NCBI GenBank assembly: GCA_944322345.1
Contig: CALUOO010000001.1
Location: 186,001 to 250,000 of the forward strand
Source: an uncultured Bacteroides sp.
Lineage (GTDB): Bacteria; Bacteroidota; Bacteroidia; Bacteroidales; Bacteroidaceae
DNA length: 64,000 nt
Direction of reading: 5' to 3'
In this document: one piece after another, positions 10,246 through 19,000 of the stretch
Numbering within the stretch: position 1 is the first letter of the stretch
Layout: each line of letters begins with the position of its first letter
Position numbers and translations under genes: made by a program
Notes under the pieces: model-generated
Told to the model about the DNA's origin: nothing
What the model saw: only the letters and a program-made list of their open reading frames with translations
The model's database searches: none

Positions 10246-12552
10246 TCATACATCATTTCTTGACGAGAAAAAATCTTTTGCCTGTCGGAGAATTCCTTCT
10301 GTAAGTTCTATCACTTGTAACGCAGTATCTCTTACTTTGTCAGTGAACATTCCTCCTTTGTTGCTTTCCAACCAACGGAGTAAAGAAACCGTTTCTGAAG
10401 CGCCAATCAAAGTAAAAAGAGGAAGTAATTTATGTGCAATAGCTGCTATGTCATCGGTCTGATTTTCTTTCAATGCCAGTCTCATCCGTTCCATGCTTTT
10501 CGTTGTTTCTTCTATAAAGCTCTGTAGAATTGCCTCACCTGCTTCCTGATCATCACCCGAAAAAGCCGTTAAAGCCGAAAAGTCTAATCCTGCATTTATT
10601 TTGCCTTCCGTTTCTGTTTCTTTATCTACCGCTATATTGTCCCCGCTGACAACAGCCAACAACTCTTTTGCTGTAAAAGGTTTATGCAGGCATCCGGCAA
10701 AGCCATGAGCCTGTAAGGACTGATCATCCATTTCACTACGTGCAGTCACTGCTATAATAGGTATTTCGTGTGCTTGTGGAATGTTCGAAGCTCGCAACAG
10801 TTTCAACAGATCAAACCCATTAATGGCAGGCATTTGAATATCTGTCAGCAGCACATCAAACTTTTCAGTGCGTAGCTGTTCTATCAATTGGTCTATTTGC
10901 TCACAACACACAGCTTTCATACCCGCTTGCTCCAACATAGCCTGAGTCAGTTGTAACTGTATCTTATCGTCATCAATCAATAGGACCTTCAATGCCTTTA
11001 GCGGTACCTCCTTTTCAGCTGCAGTTTCCACCGGCAAATGATTTCCTTTTCCCATAACCGACCTTCCTACCGGGAAAAGCGGAAGGGTAACAGTAAAACA
11101 GCTACCTTCACCCAAAGTACTTTCCACATTAATACTCCCTTCCAATAAGGTAACCAGTTTTTTTACAATAGAAAGCCCCAATCCAAAGCCCTCTTCTCCT
11201 TGCGCACCCGGAAGACGTGTAAACTCTTGGAAAATACGTTCCCTATCTTCCGATGCCATACCTTTGCCCGTATCGGACACGTCAATGATAATATGTGAAG
11301 AACGATAAGTTGCATTAAGGGTTATTCCTCCCTTCGACGTAAATTTAACTGCATTAGACAGCAGGTTATTCACAATTTGACGAATACGTAGCGGATCGCT
11401 GATATATTTACCAAACAGCTCCGGATCAATTTCACATTTCAAGAATAGTCCCTTCGCCGACGTCAAAGGTTCGAAGCTGACACGTATCTCCTCAAACAAT
11501 TGTGCCGGATTGAAAACGACCCTATTTACTTCCTCTTTATTCAAATCAAGACGATGAAAATCCAATAAGTCACTAACCAGTTTCAACAAATGCTCCGAAG
11601 AACTTCTCATATTCGTCAAATAGAATTTCTGGCGCTCGTCTTCAGTCAGGCGAGACAGCAAATCTGTATATCCCATGATAGAGCCAAGTGGTGCCTTAAA
11701 GTCGTGTGTTATGGCCAACATCATTTTTTCACGTGCTTCGAGCAAATCTTCTGCCCGCTTGTTAGCCTCCTCCAATTCTTTACGGTGCCGGTTTCTGTGT
11801 GTAATATCTCTCCCTATTATTATTAAGAAAAATGCCGACAGCGTCACTGCTCCAATTGCAATCCATGCAATAGTACGTGCAGAACGCATTCTTACCTCTT
11901 GTTGCCATTCTGCATCCTGTTGGGCACGTAAGGACATATTTACCTCATATCCTTTAATCAGACTGTCCATTCTCTCTGTCAGCTGATTATTGACACGCTG
12001 ATAACGGGTTGTCGTATATCTAATTTTTTTTTGCCTTCGTTGCAACTCCTCTTCCCTCTCCATCCGCCTTTTTTGTTGCAAAGAATCGGTTACCGGAATC
12101 GTAGGCTCCAGAATAGTATCTGTAGCCACTTCCATCGATGTATTCACCAACACGGCACTGTCTTGCTTGGAAGGAACAAAGGCCTCAGCCAGCCGTTTGA
12201 GAAACCCCTTTTTCTTAGGAGGGACCAATACTGTATCCCGTTTAGTTGCTACCCGATGCTGTACACGCTGCAAAGTGATGACAGTATCTTGTTCTGAAAT
12301 GGTTTCCTCAACTTCCGAATAAGCCAACAGACTATCATTAGCCTCACTCAATACCCTAAGCATACGCAAGGTATTTTTATCCTTCTCGCGAAGAAGTACC
12401 ATCAGACTGTCAGTCAACAGGCTCTGTTGATCATCTGCTTCCGACAGTTTTTCCATCTCACGGTATACAAAAACCAATGAGCCAAACATGATAGCCAGCA
12501 GCAATGAGAAGCCAATCGTAATCTTCAATCTTGTAAAACGAGAAGAAGCCAT
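10246..12552 (-). CDS. Hybrid sensor histidine kinase with receiver and Hpt domains
   Basis: This 768-residue inner-membrane sensor has a transmembrane helix at 11-30 and another at about 228-247. They enclose a ~195-residue periplasmic region rich in coiled-coil and charged residues. The cytoplasmic part carries HisKA with His283 (AITHDFKAPLG), HATPase_c (N400, DTGKG, GFGLGL), a receiver domain (acidic pocket IDDD, Asp571, Lys624) and a C-terminal Hpt domain with His707 (AIAHKLLPL). This is a full His-Asp-His relay that still needs a downstream response regulator. The nearest candidate is the sigma-54-type regulator at 16199, divergent from the gene run that ends with this kinase. The signal sensed is unknown. 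Confidence 0.9.
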   Translation of the reverse strand: MASSRFTRLKITIGFSLLLAIMFGSLVFVYREMEKLSEADDQQSLLTDSLMVLLREKDKNTLRMLRVLSEANDSLLAYSEVEETISEQDTVITLQRVQHRVATKRDTVLVPPKKKGFLKRLAEAFVPSKQDSAVLVNTSMEVATDTILEPTIPVTDSLQQKRRMEREEELQRRQKKIRYTTTRYQRVNNQLTERMDSLIKGYEVNMSLRAQQDAEWQQEVRMRSARTIAWIAIGAVTLSAFFLIIIGRDITHRNRHRKELEEANKRAEDLLEAREKMMLAITHDFKAPLGSIMGYTDLLSRLTEDERQKFYLTNMRSSSEHLLKLVSDLLDFHRLDLNKEEVNRVVFNPAQLFEEIRVSFEPLTSAKGLFLKCEIDPELFGKYISDPLRIRQIVNNLLSNAVKFTSKGGITLNATYRSSHIIIDVSDTGKGMASEDRERIFQEFTRLPGAQGEEGFGLGLSIVKKLVTLLEGSINVESTLGEGSCFTVTLPLFPVGRSVMGKGNHLPVETAAEKEVPLKALKVLLIDDDKIQLQLTQAMLEQAGMKAVCCEQIDQLIEQLRTEKFDVLLTDIQMPAINGFDLLKLLRASNIPQAHEIPIIAVTARSEMDDQSLQAHGFAGCLHKPFTAKELLAVVSGDNIAVDKETETEGKINAGLDFSALTAFSGDDQEAGEAILQSFIEETTKSMERMRLALKENQTDDIAAIAHKLLPLFTLIGASETVSLLRWLESNKGGMFTDKVRDTALQVIELTEGILRQAKDFFSSRNDV

Positions 12553-12631
12553 TGTACGTTTAAGATATTAGTTTAACCAAATTTAAAAAATTATTACTCG
12601 TCAACAGAGAAATAGCAGGTTGCATGTTCCT

Positions 12632-13963
12632 TCATCTTGTCTGCTTTCTGAAACGAAGCCATAACATAAGGCCGGCACTTGTCAATCCGAACGGGAAAGC
12701 CATCCAAATACCTACAGCCCCCCACTCCATGATGAAACCACAAAAATATCCTACAGGAAGAGAGATTACAAAATAAGCAATAAATGCAATAAGCATCATT
12801 GGCTTCACATCAGCCATTCCTCGCAAGGCATTTGCAAAAGTAATTTGTAATCCATCACCAAACTGATAAACTAGGAAGGGGAAAATAAGTGAAGTAACCA
12901 TGGCTGCTACTTCCGGATTATTATCAGTAAACCAGCCTCCCAAATAATTCCGGCAACAAAATACAATAGACGAAAGAACAATACCCAAAGCCAACATTAC
13001 ATGAAAGCCTGCATAAGCAGCACGACGGACATTGACTATGTCATTTTGTCCCTTAAAATTACTAACGCGAACAGCTACAGCCGCTCCCATACCATAATAC
13101 ATCATGAAAGTAAACTGAGATATGGCCAGCATCACCTGATGAGATGCCAGAGCAATTGTTCCTAACCAACCGATCATAATTGCACTCAAGCTAAAAGAAG
13201 CCGTTTCCATCCCCATCTGAAAAGCAACAGGCCATCCTAATCCGTTCAGACGGTCAAACAGCTTACGCGACCATTTCAGCCGGAAGAAGCCAACCCTATA
13301 ACGAGTGAAACGGGGGCTGCGAAGAAACACTATGACATAGACTACAACCATCATAATACGGGAGAATAGTGTACTGATTCCAGCTCCCAGCAACCCCAAT
13401 TCGGGCAATCCTAATTTTCCATAAATCAACAAATAGTTACCTATAATATTCAGGACATTCCCCCCTAGTAATATCCACATTGCCGTCCGTGTATCTGTTA
13501 TACCGTCGGTAAACTGTTTAAAGCCATTGAAGAGCATTACAAATACCAACGAAAGCAACAGAACCAAATAGTAAGGTTTGATTAGGGGTATCAATTCTTC
13601 GGGCTGTCCAAGATGTTCTATGTTCAAATAAAGGATGCCCATACATATAGTCAGCAATATGGCAACCAGCAGATTAGCCAGCAGACTACAGCGCAAAGCC
13701 TGGCCAGCCGAAGCATACTGATGCGTTCCATACAACCCTCCGACAATAGGAGTCAGACCATAAGAAAAGCCTGTACTGAATATAATTACTAAATTGAAAA
13801 CATTATTTACAAAAGAAGCTGCACCCAATTCAAGGGTACTGTGATGCCCAATCATCAAAGTATCGGCAAATCCCAAGACAATAACGCCTATTTGTCCGAT
13901 AACAATAGGCAGTCCAAGGAAAAACAATGCTTTATAGTGCTGTCTGTATATATCAAATAACAT
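12632..13963 (-). CDS. MATE-family multidrug/Na+ antiporter
   Basis: This 443-residue polytopic protein has about 12 hydrophobic segments in the two-fold repeat of MATE exporters. It opens with FFLGLPIVIGQIGVIVLGFADTLMIG, the typical first helix of the family. It should export cationic compounds in exchange for Na+ or H+. It sits 77 bp downstream of the M16 peptidase gene and 80 bp upstream of the hybrid kinase on the same strand, so co-transcription is possible. Substrate and role in this cluster are not evident. Confidence 0.88.
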   Translation of the reverse strand: MLFDIYRQHYKALFFLGLPIVIGQIGVIVLGFADTLMIGHHSTLELGAASFVNNVFNLVIIFSTGFSYGLTPIVGGLYGTHQYASAGQALRCSLLANLLVAILLTICMGILYLNIEHLGQPEELIPLIKPYYLVLLLSLVFVMLFNGFKQFTDGITDTRTAMWILLGGNVLNIIGNYLLIYGKLGLPELGLLGAGISTLFSRIMMVVVYVIVFLRSPRFTRYRVGFFRLKWSRKLFDRLNGLGWPVAFQMGMETASFSLSAIMIGWLGTIALASHQVMLAISQFTFMMYYGMGAAVAVRVSNFKGQNDIVNVRRAAYAGFHVMLALGIVLSSIVFCCRNYLGGWFTDNNPEVAAMVTSLIFPFLVYQFGDGLQITFANALRGMADVKPMMLIAFIAYFVISLPVGYFCGFIMEWGAVGIWMAFPFGLTSAGLMLWLRFRKQTR

Positions 13964-14039
13964 AGTCTACAAGTATAGTGATAAGCGATGTATAAAAGAA
14001 ATATAACTGACCAAGAAATAGGAGCTTCAGCCGTGAATA

Positions 14040-15272
14040 TCAGTTTTTTCTGTAATACAGCACCACTCCATTCTCTTTTCTAAAAGCCGTTTGAGCAACC
14101 CGTATCAGCTGTTCTCTCGTCACATTCCGATAACGTTCAACCTCAGTCAACAGGTTTTCGGCTTTCCCATTCAGTTCAAACCATGCAAGGTTGGTTGCAA
14201 CATTCAGATAATTCAGATTCCCGAAAATCTGAGTTGATTCAAACTTATTTTTAACTTTTTCCAGTTCATATTCGCTCACTTTCTCTTCCTGCAGACGAAT
14301 CAGTTCCTCGCGTACGGCGTTCTCTGCCTGTTCCAAAGTAACTCCCTCTGCCGGTTTTCCACTGATTTGCAGCAATCCGGCATCTATACTGCCTGAAATA
14401 TAAGCATCCACACTGGAAAAAATTTTCTTTTCCTGCACCAGACGACGGTTTAGCCGGCTGGAACGTCCGTTACTCAATATATCCGACAATATGTCGAAAG
14501 CATAATAATCCAACGATGCATGATCACACATATGGTAAGCCATAAACAGTGCATCAAGCGGAACATTGCGCTCCACCTCCAAGCGGCGTTCTTCTTTCTG
14601 TTCCGGTTCCTTCGGAAGGTTTCGGACAGGAACTTTTCTGCGAGGTATATCGCCAAACCATTTTTCTGTCAACGCCACAGCTTCTTCAAAAGAGATATTA
14701 CCAGTCACTGCGAGGACAGCATTATTAGGAGCATAGAACTTAAAAAAGAAATCCTTCACATCAGCAAGTGTAGCCTCGGCAATATGAGAAAGTTCTTTCC
14801 CTATTGTAGGCCATTGATAAGGATGTTTCTGATAAGCCAAAGGACGTATTATATGCCCTACATCACCATAAGGTTGATTGAGACAACGTTGCTTGAACTC
14901 CTCCATCACTACCCCCCGCTGTATCTCCAGACTATGCTCGCTGAAATTCAGACTTAACATACGGTCTGATTCCAGCCAGAAGCCTATTTCTGCATTTTGT
15001 CGGGGAACAGTAAGATAATAGTTGGTAATATCATTATTGGTCCAAGCATTATTCTCTCCGCCGGCAAGCTGAAGCGGAGTATCATATTCGGGAATATTCT
15101 CCGATCCTCCAAACATCAGATGTTCAAACAGATGAGCAAATCCAGTATGTTCTGGATGCTCATCACGCGCTCCTACATTATACAGTACATTGAGGGCAAC
15201 CATCTGTGTGGTTTCATCCTTCGAATGCACCAAACGCAATCCATTGTCAAGAATATGCCTGTTTATCCTCAT
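14040..15272 (-). CDS. M16-family zinc metallopeptidase
   Basis: This 410-residue single-subunit pitrilysin/insulinase-type peptidase carries the inverted zinc motif H-L-F-E-H (His47, Glu50, His51) in GFAHLFEHLMFGGSENIPEYD. The downstream GVVMEEFKQR helix supplies the third ligand region. No signal peptide or membrane segment is seen, so it looks cytoplasmic. M16 enzymes often work with an inactive paired subunit, and none is encoded beside it. The start codon lies immediately after the cyclophilin stop codon with no gap, so the two are almost certainly translated from one mRNA. Confidence 0.88.
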   Translation of the reverse strand: MRINRHILDNGLRLVHSKDETTQMVALNVLYNVGARDEHPEHTGFAHLFEHLMFGGSENIPEYDTPLQLAGGENNAWTNNDITNYYLTVPRQNAEIGFWLESDRMLSLNFSEHSLEIQRGVVMEEFKQRCLNQPYGDVGHIIRPLAYQKHPYQWPTIGKELSHIAEATLADVKDFFFKFYAPNNAVLAVTGNISFEEAVALTEKWFGDIPRRKVPVRNLPKEPEQKEERRLEVERNVPLDALFMAYHMCDHASLDYYAFDILSDILSNGRSSRLNRRLVQEKKIFSSVDAYISGSIDAGLLQISGKPAEGVTLEQAENAVREELIRLQEEKVSEYELEKVKNKFESTQIFGNLNYLNVATNLAWFELNGKAENLLTEVERYRNVTREQLIRVAQTAFRKENGVVLYYRKN

Positions 15273-16109
15273 CTATTCCACCTCTACCTTTATAATTTTC
15301 ACATCTTCTTCCGGGCGGTCACTGCGGTCAGTTTTAACCTGCTGTATTTTGTCCACCACATCCAGTCCTTCGACTACCTCGCCAAACACCGTATATTCAT
15401 TATCCAAATGGGGTGTACCTCCCACAGTTGTGTATGCCTTCACCTGTTCCGGAGTAAAACGGAATTCCGGCAGTTTTGCAGCTTCCTCCTGTGCCTGTGC
15501 AATCAGCTTTTCCTGCAACTCATAAAGTCCGTTTTCATCATTGGCTTTTCTCATCTTATAAATCTCCTTCATGTGTTTCTGAGCAAGCCCGTTAAATATG
15601 GATTCCACTCGGCTATCATTAATATGTCTTTCCATATTCAACAGAGTAGAGTCGTTATACACCTTACCGGTCACAATATAGAACTGACAGCCAGAAGATT
15701 CTTTTTTAGGATTTACATTATCGCCCTGCCGCGCAGCAGACAAGGCTCCTTTTTTATGAAAATACTTCGGATAAACGAATTCTGCCGGAATGGTATAACC
15801 TACATCACCAGCCCCCAGCATTTTACCTTTCGGGGCATTTTTCGATTCAGGATCTCCAGCCTGTATCATAAAGTCTTTAATCACACGGTGAAACAAAGTT
15901 CCTTCATAATGTCCCTCCTTAGCAAGTTTTATAAAATTATCTCTGTGTTTAGGTGTTTCATTATACAGTTTCACCTTGATGTTTCCAGCACTTGTTTCAA
16001 TCTTTACCAATGTTTCCTTATCCATATTATTTTCTGTTTTATTTTCTTTCTTACAGGCTATCAGCCCCAAAAGTGATATAGTTATAAAAATAAATGCTTT
16101 CTTTTTCAT
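15273..16109 (-). CDS. Cyclophilin-type peptidyl-prolyl isomerase, lipoprotein
   Basis: This 278-residue envelope lipoprotein (lipobox LIAC, Cys19) carries a cyclophilin domain. The features are NFIKLAKEGHYEGTLFHRVIKDFMIQAGDP with the Arg/Phe active-site region, GALSAARQGDNVNPKKESSGCQFYIVTG, and HLDNEYTVFGEVVEGLDVVDKI. An insertion of about 60 charged residues separates the two halves, which is common in Bacteroidetes homologues. It should catalyse proline isomerisation of envelope proteins. It is the first gene of the minus-strand run and is transcribed divergently from the response regulator. Confidence 0.88.
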   Translation of the reverse strand: MKKKAFIFITISLLGLIACKKENKTENNMDKETLVKIETSAGNIKVKLYNETPKHRDNFIKLAKEGHYEGTLFHRVIKDFMIQAGDPESKNAPKGKMLGAGDVGYTIPAEFVYPKYFHKKGALSAARQGDNVNPKKESSGCQFYIVTGKVYNDSTLLNMERHINDSRVESIFNGLAQKHMKEIYKMRKANDENGLYELQEKLIAQAQEEAAKLPEFRFTPEQVKAYTTVGGTPHLDNEYTVFGEVVEGLDVVDKIQQVKTDRSDRPEEDVKIIKVEVE

Positions 16110-16134
16110 TACAGTTTTATTTAATTTAAGTTTG

Positions 16135-16142
16135 CAAATATA
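16135..16142 (-). promoter_or_regulatory. -7 box for the cyclophilin-M16 run
   Basis: The minus strand reads TATATTTG, a perfect TAnnTTTG, 26 bp upstream of the cyclophilin ATG. No clear -33 element. It lies back to back with the regulator promoter at 16164-16171. Confidence 0.5.
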
Positions 16143-16163
16143 CTACTTTCGCCTAAATCCTTT

Positions 16164-16171
16164 TACCTTTG
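16164..16171 (+). promoter_or_regulatory. -7 box for the response regulator gene
   Basis: TACCTTTG matches TAnnTTTG and lies 27 bp before the ATG at 16199. A TTTG at 16131-16134 is too far away to be a normal -33 element, so only the -7 is supported. Confidence 0.5.
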
Positions 16172-16198
16172 TAGCAGGAAAAGAGGGAAAACCTAAAT

Positions 16199-17542
16199 AT
16201 GACGAAATCTATATTAATTGTTGAAGACGATATTACTTTCGGCATGATGCTAAAAACCTGGTTAAGTAAAAAGGGATTTGAAGTATCATCTGTGAGTAAC
16301 ATTGCCCGTGCGCATAAGCATATCGAAAGCCAGACTGTCGATTTAATTCTGTCCGACTTACGCCTGCCCGATCAGGATGGTATCGACCTTTTGAAATGGC
16401 TGAATAAACAAGATAAAAATATCCCTTTAATCATCATGACAGGCTATGCAGATATCCAATCGGCTGTGCAAGCCATGAAATTGGGAGCACAAGATTACAT
16501 AGCCAAACCTGTCAATCCCGAAGAACTGCTAAAAAAAATCACAGAAGCACTGCAAAGCAGCCAGCCATCTCTCAAAGTTGTTTCCGGAAAAGAGTCGCCT
16601 GCCAGCAACCCTTCACTGCATTCTTATCTGGAAGGAGAAAGTGATGCAGCCAAACAGCTTTACAATTACGTCGGGTTGGTAGCGCCGACCAATATGTCCG
16701 TACTGATAAACGGATCCAGCGGCACAGGCAAAGAATACATAGCCCACCGGATACATCAGCTCAGCAAAAGAAGCGACAAGCCGTTCATTGCAGTCGATTG
16801 CGGATCAATCCCCAAAGAATTGGCTGCCTCCGAATTTTTCGGTCATGTAAAAGGTTCATTTACAGGAGCACTCAGCGATAAGACAGGAGCATTTGTTGCA
16901 GCCAACGGAGGAACTATTTTTCTGGACGAGATAGGGAATTTGAGCTACGAAGTGCAAATACAGCTTTTGCGCGCCCTACAGGAACGGAAAATCCGTCCGG
17001 TAGGTTCAACACAGGAAATCACGGTAGACATCCGGCTGATTTCTGCTACCAACGAAAATCTGGAGCAGGCCATCGAGAAAGGGACTTTCCGGGAAGACCT
17101 TTATCACCGCATCAACGAATTTACCCTGCGCATGCCAAGCCTGAAAGACAGAAAAGAAGACATTCTCCTCTTTGCCAATTTCTTTCTCGATCAGGCCAAC
17201 AAAGAGCTTGACAAACATTTAATCGGTTTTGACGATAAAGCTTCTAAATTATTATTGGACTATCACTGGCCGGGAAATTTACGACAAATGAAGAACATCG
17301 TAAAACGGGCAACTCTATTGGCACAAGGCAACTTCATTACCCCCATTGAACTTGGCACAGAGTTGCAGGAAACTCCGGTCGTCCATACCAGTATGGCTCT
17401 GCGTGATGAGACATCCGAAAAGGAGCACATCATGGAAGCACTACGACAGACCGGAAACAATAAGAGCAAAGCAGCCCAATTGTTAAGCATAGACAGAAAG
17501 ACCTTATATAATAAATTGAAACTATACAACATCGACTTATGA
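16199..17542 (+). CDS. Sigma-54-dependent response regulator (NtrC family)
   Basis: This 447-residue activator has a receiver domain (Asp53 in LILSDLRLP, Lys103), a AAA+ domain and a Fis-type helix-turn-helix. The AAA+ domain shows Walker A GSSGTGKE (172-179), the sigma-54-contacting loop GSFTGA (219-224, a mild variant of GAFTGA) and Walker B FLDE (241-244). The Fis-type HTH covers roughly 408-447 (NKSKAAQLLSIDRKTLYNKL). It should bind upstream sites and remodel RpoN holoenzyme. The hybrid kinase at 10246 ends with an Hpt domain and lacks an adjacent partner, which makes this regulator its best local partner. One possible target is the sigma-54 promoter at 20940, which is not otherwise assigned. 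Confidence 0.93.
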   Translation: MTKSILIVEDDITFGMMLKTWLSKKGFEVSSVSNIARAHKHIESQTVDLILSDLRLPDQDGIDLLKWLNKQDKNIPLIIMTGYADIQSAVQAMKLGAQDYIAKPVNPEELLKKITEALQSSQPSLKVVSGKESPASNPSLHSYLEGESDAAKQLYNYVGLVAPTNMSVLINGSSGTGKEYIAHRIHQLSKRSDKPFIAVDCGSIPKELAASEFFGHVKGSFTGALSDKTGAFVAANGGTIFLDEIGNLSYEVQIQLLRALQERKIRPVGSTQEITVDIRLISATNENLEQAIEKGTFREDLYHRINEFTLRMPSLKDRKEDILLFANFFLDQANKELDKHLIGFDDKASKLLLDYHWPGNLRQMKNIVKRATLLAQGNFITPIELGTELQETPVVHTSMALRDETSEKEHIMEALRQTGNNKSKAAQLLSIDRKTLYNKLKLYNIDL

Positions 17543-17592
17543 CGTCACCATAAAATATATCATAATTCATTAACTTAACACATTATCCCATT

Positions 17593-18978
17593 ATGAGAAA
17601 ACCTTTTCTTACCCCTATTTTTCTCTTGTTTTTTACCATTTGTGCGTTTGCTCAAGAGCGTACAGTCACAGTGCCCAAGCCCCATCAGTTAAAATGGCAT
17701 GAAGCCGAAATGGGTGCAGTTTTCCACTACGATTTGCACGTATTCGATGGTATCCGGTACGGACAGGGCAACAACCGTATCAATCCTATCGAAGACTACA
17801 ACATCTTTAATCCCAAACAGCTAAACACAGACCAGTGGATACAGGCAGCCAAAGATGCCGGATGCAAGTTTGCCATACTGACAGCCACTCACGAGACCGG
17901 ATTTGCACTATGGCAAAGCGATGTCAACCCTTATTGCATGAAAGCAATCAAATGGAAAGACGGGCAAGGCGACATTGTACGCGATTTTGTCAACTCCTGC
18001 CGTAAATACGGGATACAGCCGGGCATTTACATCGGCATACGCTGGAACTCCCTATTGGGCATTCACAATTTTAAGGCCGAAGGCGAAGGTGAGTTTGCAC
18101 GCAACCGTCAATTATGGTACAAACATCTATGCGAAAAAATGGTAACCGAACTCTGTACACGGTACGGAGAATTATTCATGATCTGGTTCGACGGAGGTGC
18201 CGACGATCCACAGGGAGACGGTCCGGATGTAGAGCCAATAGTCAACCGTTATCAGCCAAACTGCTTGTTCTATCACAATGTCAATCGTGCCGACCTGCGT
18301 TGGGGTGGTTCAGAGACCGGTACAGTAGGCTACCCGTGCTGGTCAACTTTCCCGACTCCGGCATCCCATCACAAGAATTCGGAAGGCACGGCCAATCAGC
18401 TGCAACTGCTGAAACACGGAGACAAAGAAGGGAAATATTGGGTCCCGGCAATGGCAGACACACCCTTACGCGGAGCGAACGGGAGGCATGAATGGTTCTG
18501 GGAGCCCGATGATGAGAACAACATCTATTCGCTGGACGAACTGATGGATAAATACGAAAAGTCTGTCGGACGCAACGCCACGCTTATCTTGGGGCTCACT
18601 CCAGACACAGCCGGCCTCATTCCGGCAGGTGATGTCCGTCGGCTCAAGGAACTGGGAGATGAAGTCAGAAAACGTTTTTCATCGCCTCTAGCCCGCACTT
18701 CAGGCAAAAAGCAGAAATTACTTCTCAGTCTGAAAGACAAACGTCCCATCGACTATTGCATCATCCAAGAAAACATAAAAGAAGGAGAACGTATCCGTCA
18801 GTACAAAATCGAAGCTAAAGTCGACGGAAAATGGAAAACTGTCTGCTCCGGCGAATCAGTCGGTCACAAACGGATAGAAAAATTCGACCCGATAGAGACA
18901 GACTTGTTGCGACTGACAGTAATAAATTCCATTGCACAGCCGGACATTACAGATTTCAGTGCCTATTCAACCAAATAA
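17593..18978 (+). CDS. GH29 alpha-L-fucosidase
   Basis: This 461-residue secreted enzyme begins with a signal peptide (FLLFFTICAFAQ). The GH29 fold is recognised from LKWHEAEMGAVFHYDLHVFDG, KFAILTATHETGFALW and ELFMIWFDGG, where Asp200 is the expected nucleophile. It should release alpha-linked fucose from glycoconjugates with retention of configuration. The C-terminal ~100 residues form a beta-rich appendage that ends in a discoidin-like strand. The gene is followed after 22 bp by a sulfatase, suggesting sequential trimming of sulfated, fucosylated glycans such as mucins. No SusCD pair lies nearby. Confidence 0.9.
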   Translation: MRKPFLTPIFLLFFTICAFAQERTVTVPKPHQLKWHEAEMGAVFHYDLHVFDGIRYGQGNNRINPIEDYNIFNPKQLNTDQWIQAAKDAGCKFAILTATHETGFALWQSDVNPYCMKAIKWKDGQGDIVRDFVNSCRKYGIQPGIYIGIRWNSLLGIHNFKAEGEGEFARNRQLWYKHLCEKMVTELCTRYGELFMIWFDGGADDPQGDGPDVEPIVNRYQPNCLFYHNVNRADLRWGGSETGTVGYPCWSTFPTPASHHKNSEGTANQLQLLKHGDKEGKYWVPAMADTPLRGANGRHEWFWEPDDENNIYSLDELMDKYEKSVGRNATLILGLTPDTAGLIPAGDVRRLKELGDEVRKRFSSPLARTSGKKQKLLLSLKDKRPIDYCIIQENIKEGERIRQYKIEAKVDGKWKTVCSGESVGHKRIEKFDPIETDLLRLTVINSIAQPDITDFSAYSTK

Positions 18979-19000
18979 CTAACACATAAAAAAATCCCCC

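Noticed and set aside
14997-16076. Long plus-strand open frame of 359 codons
   Set aside because: It is antisense to the M16 and cyclophilin genes, with no family signature; both minus-strand genes have clear motifs.
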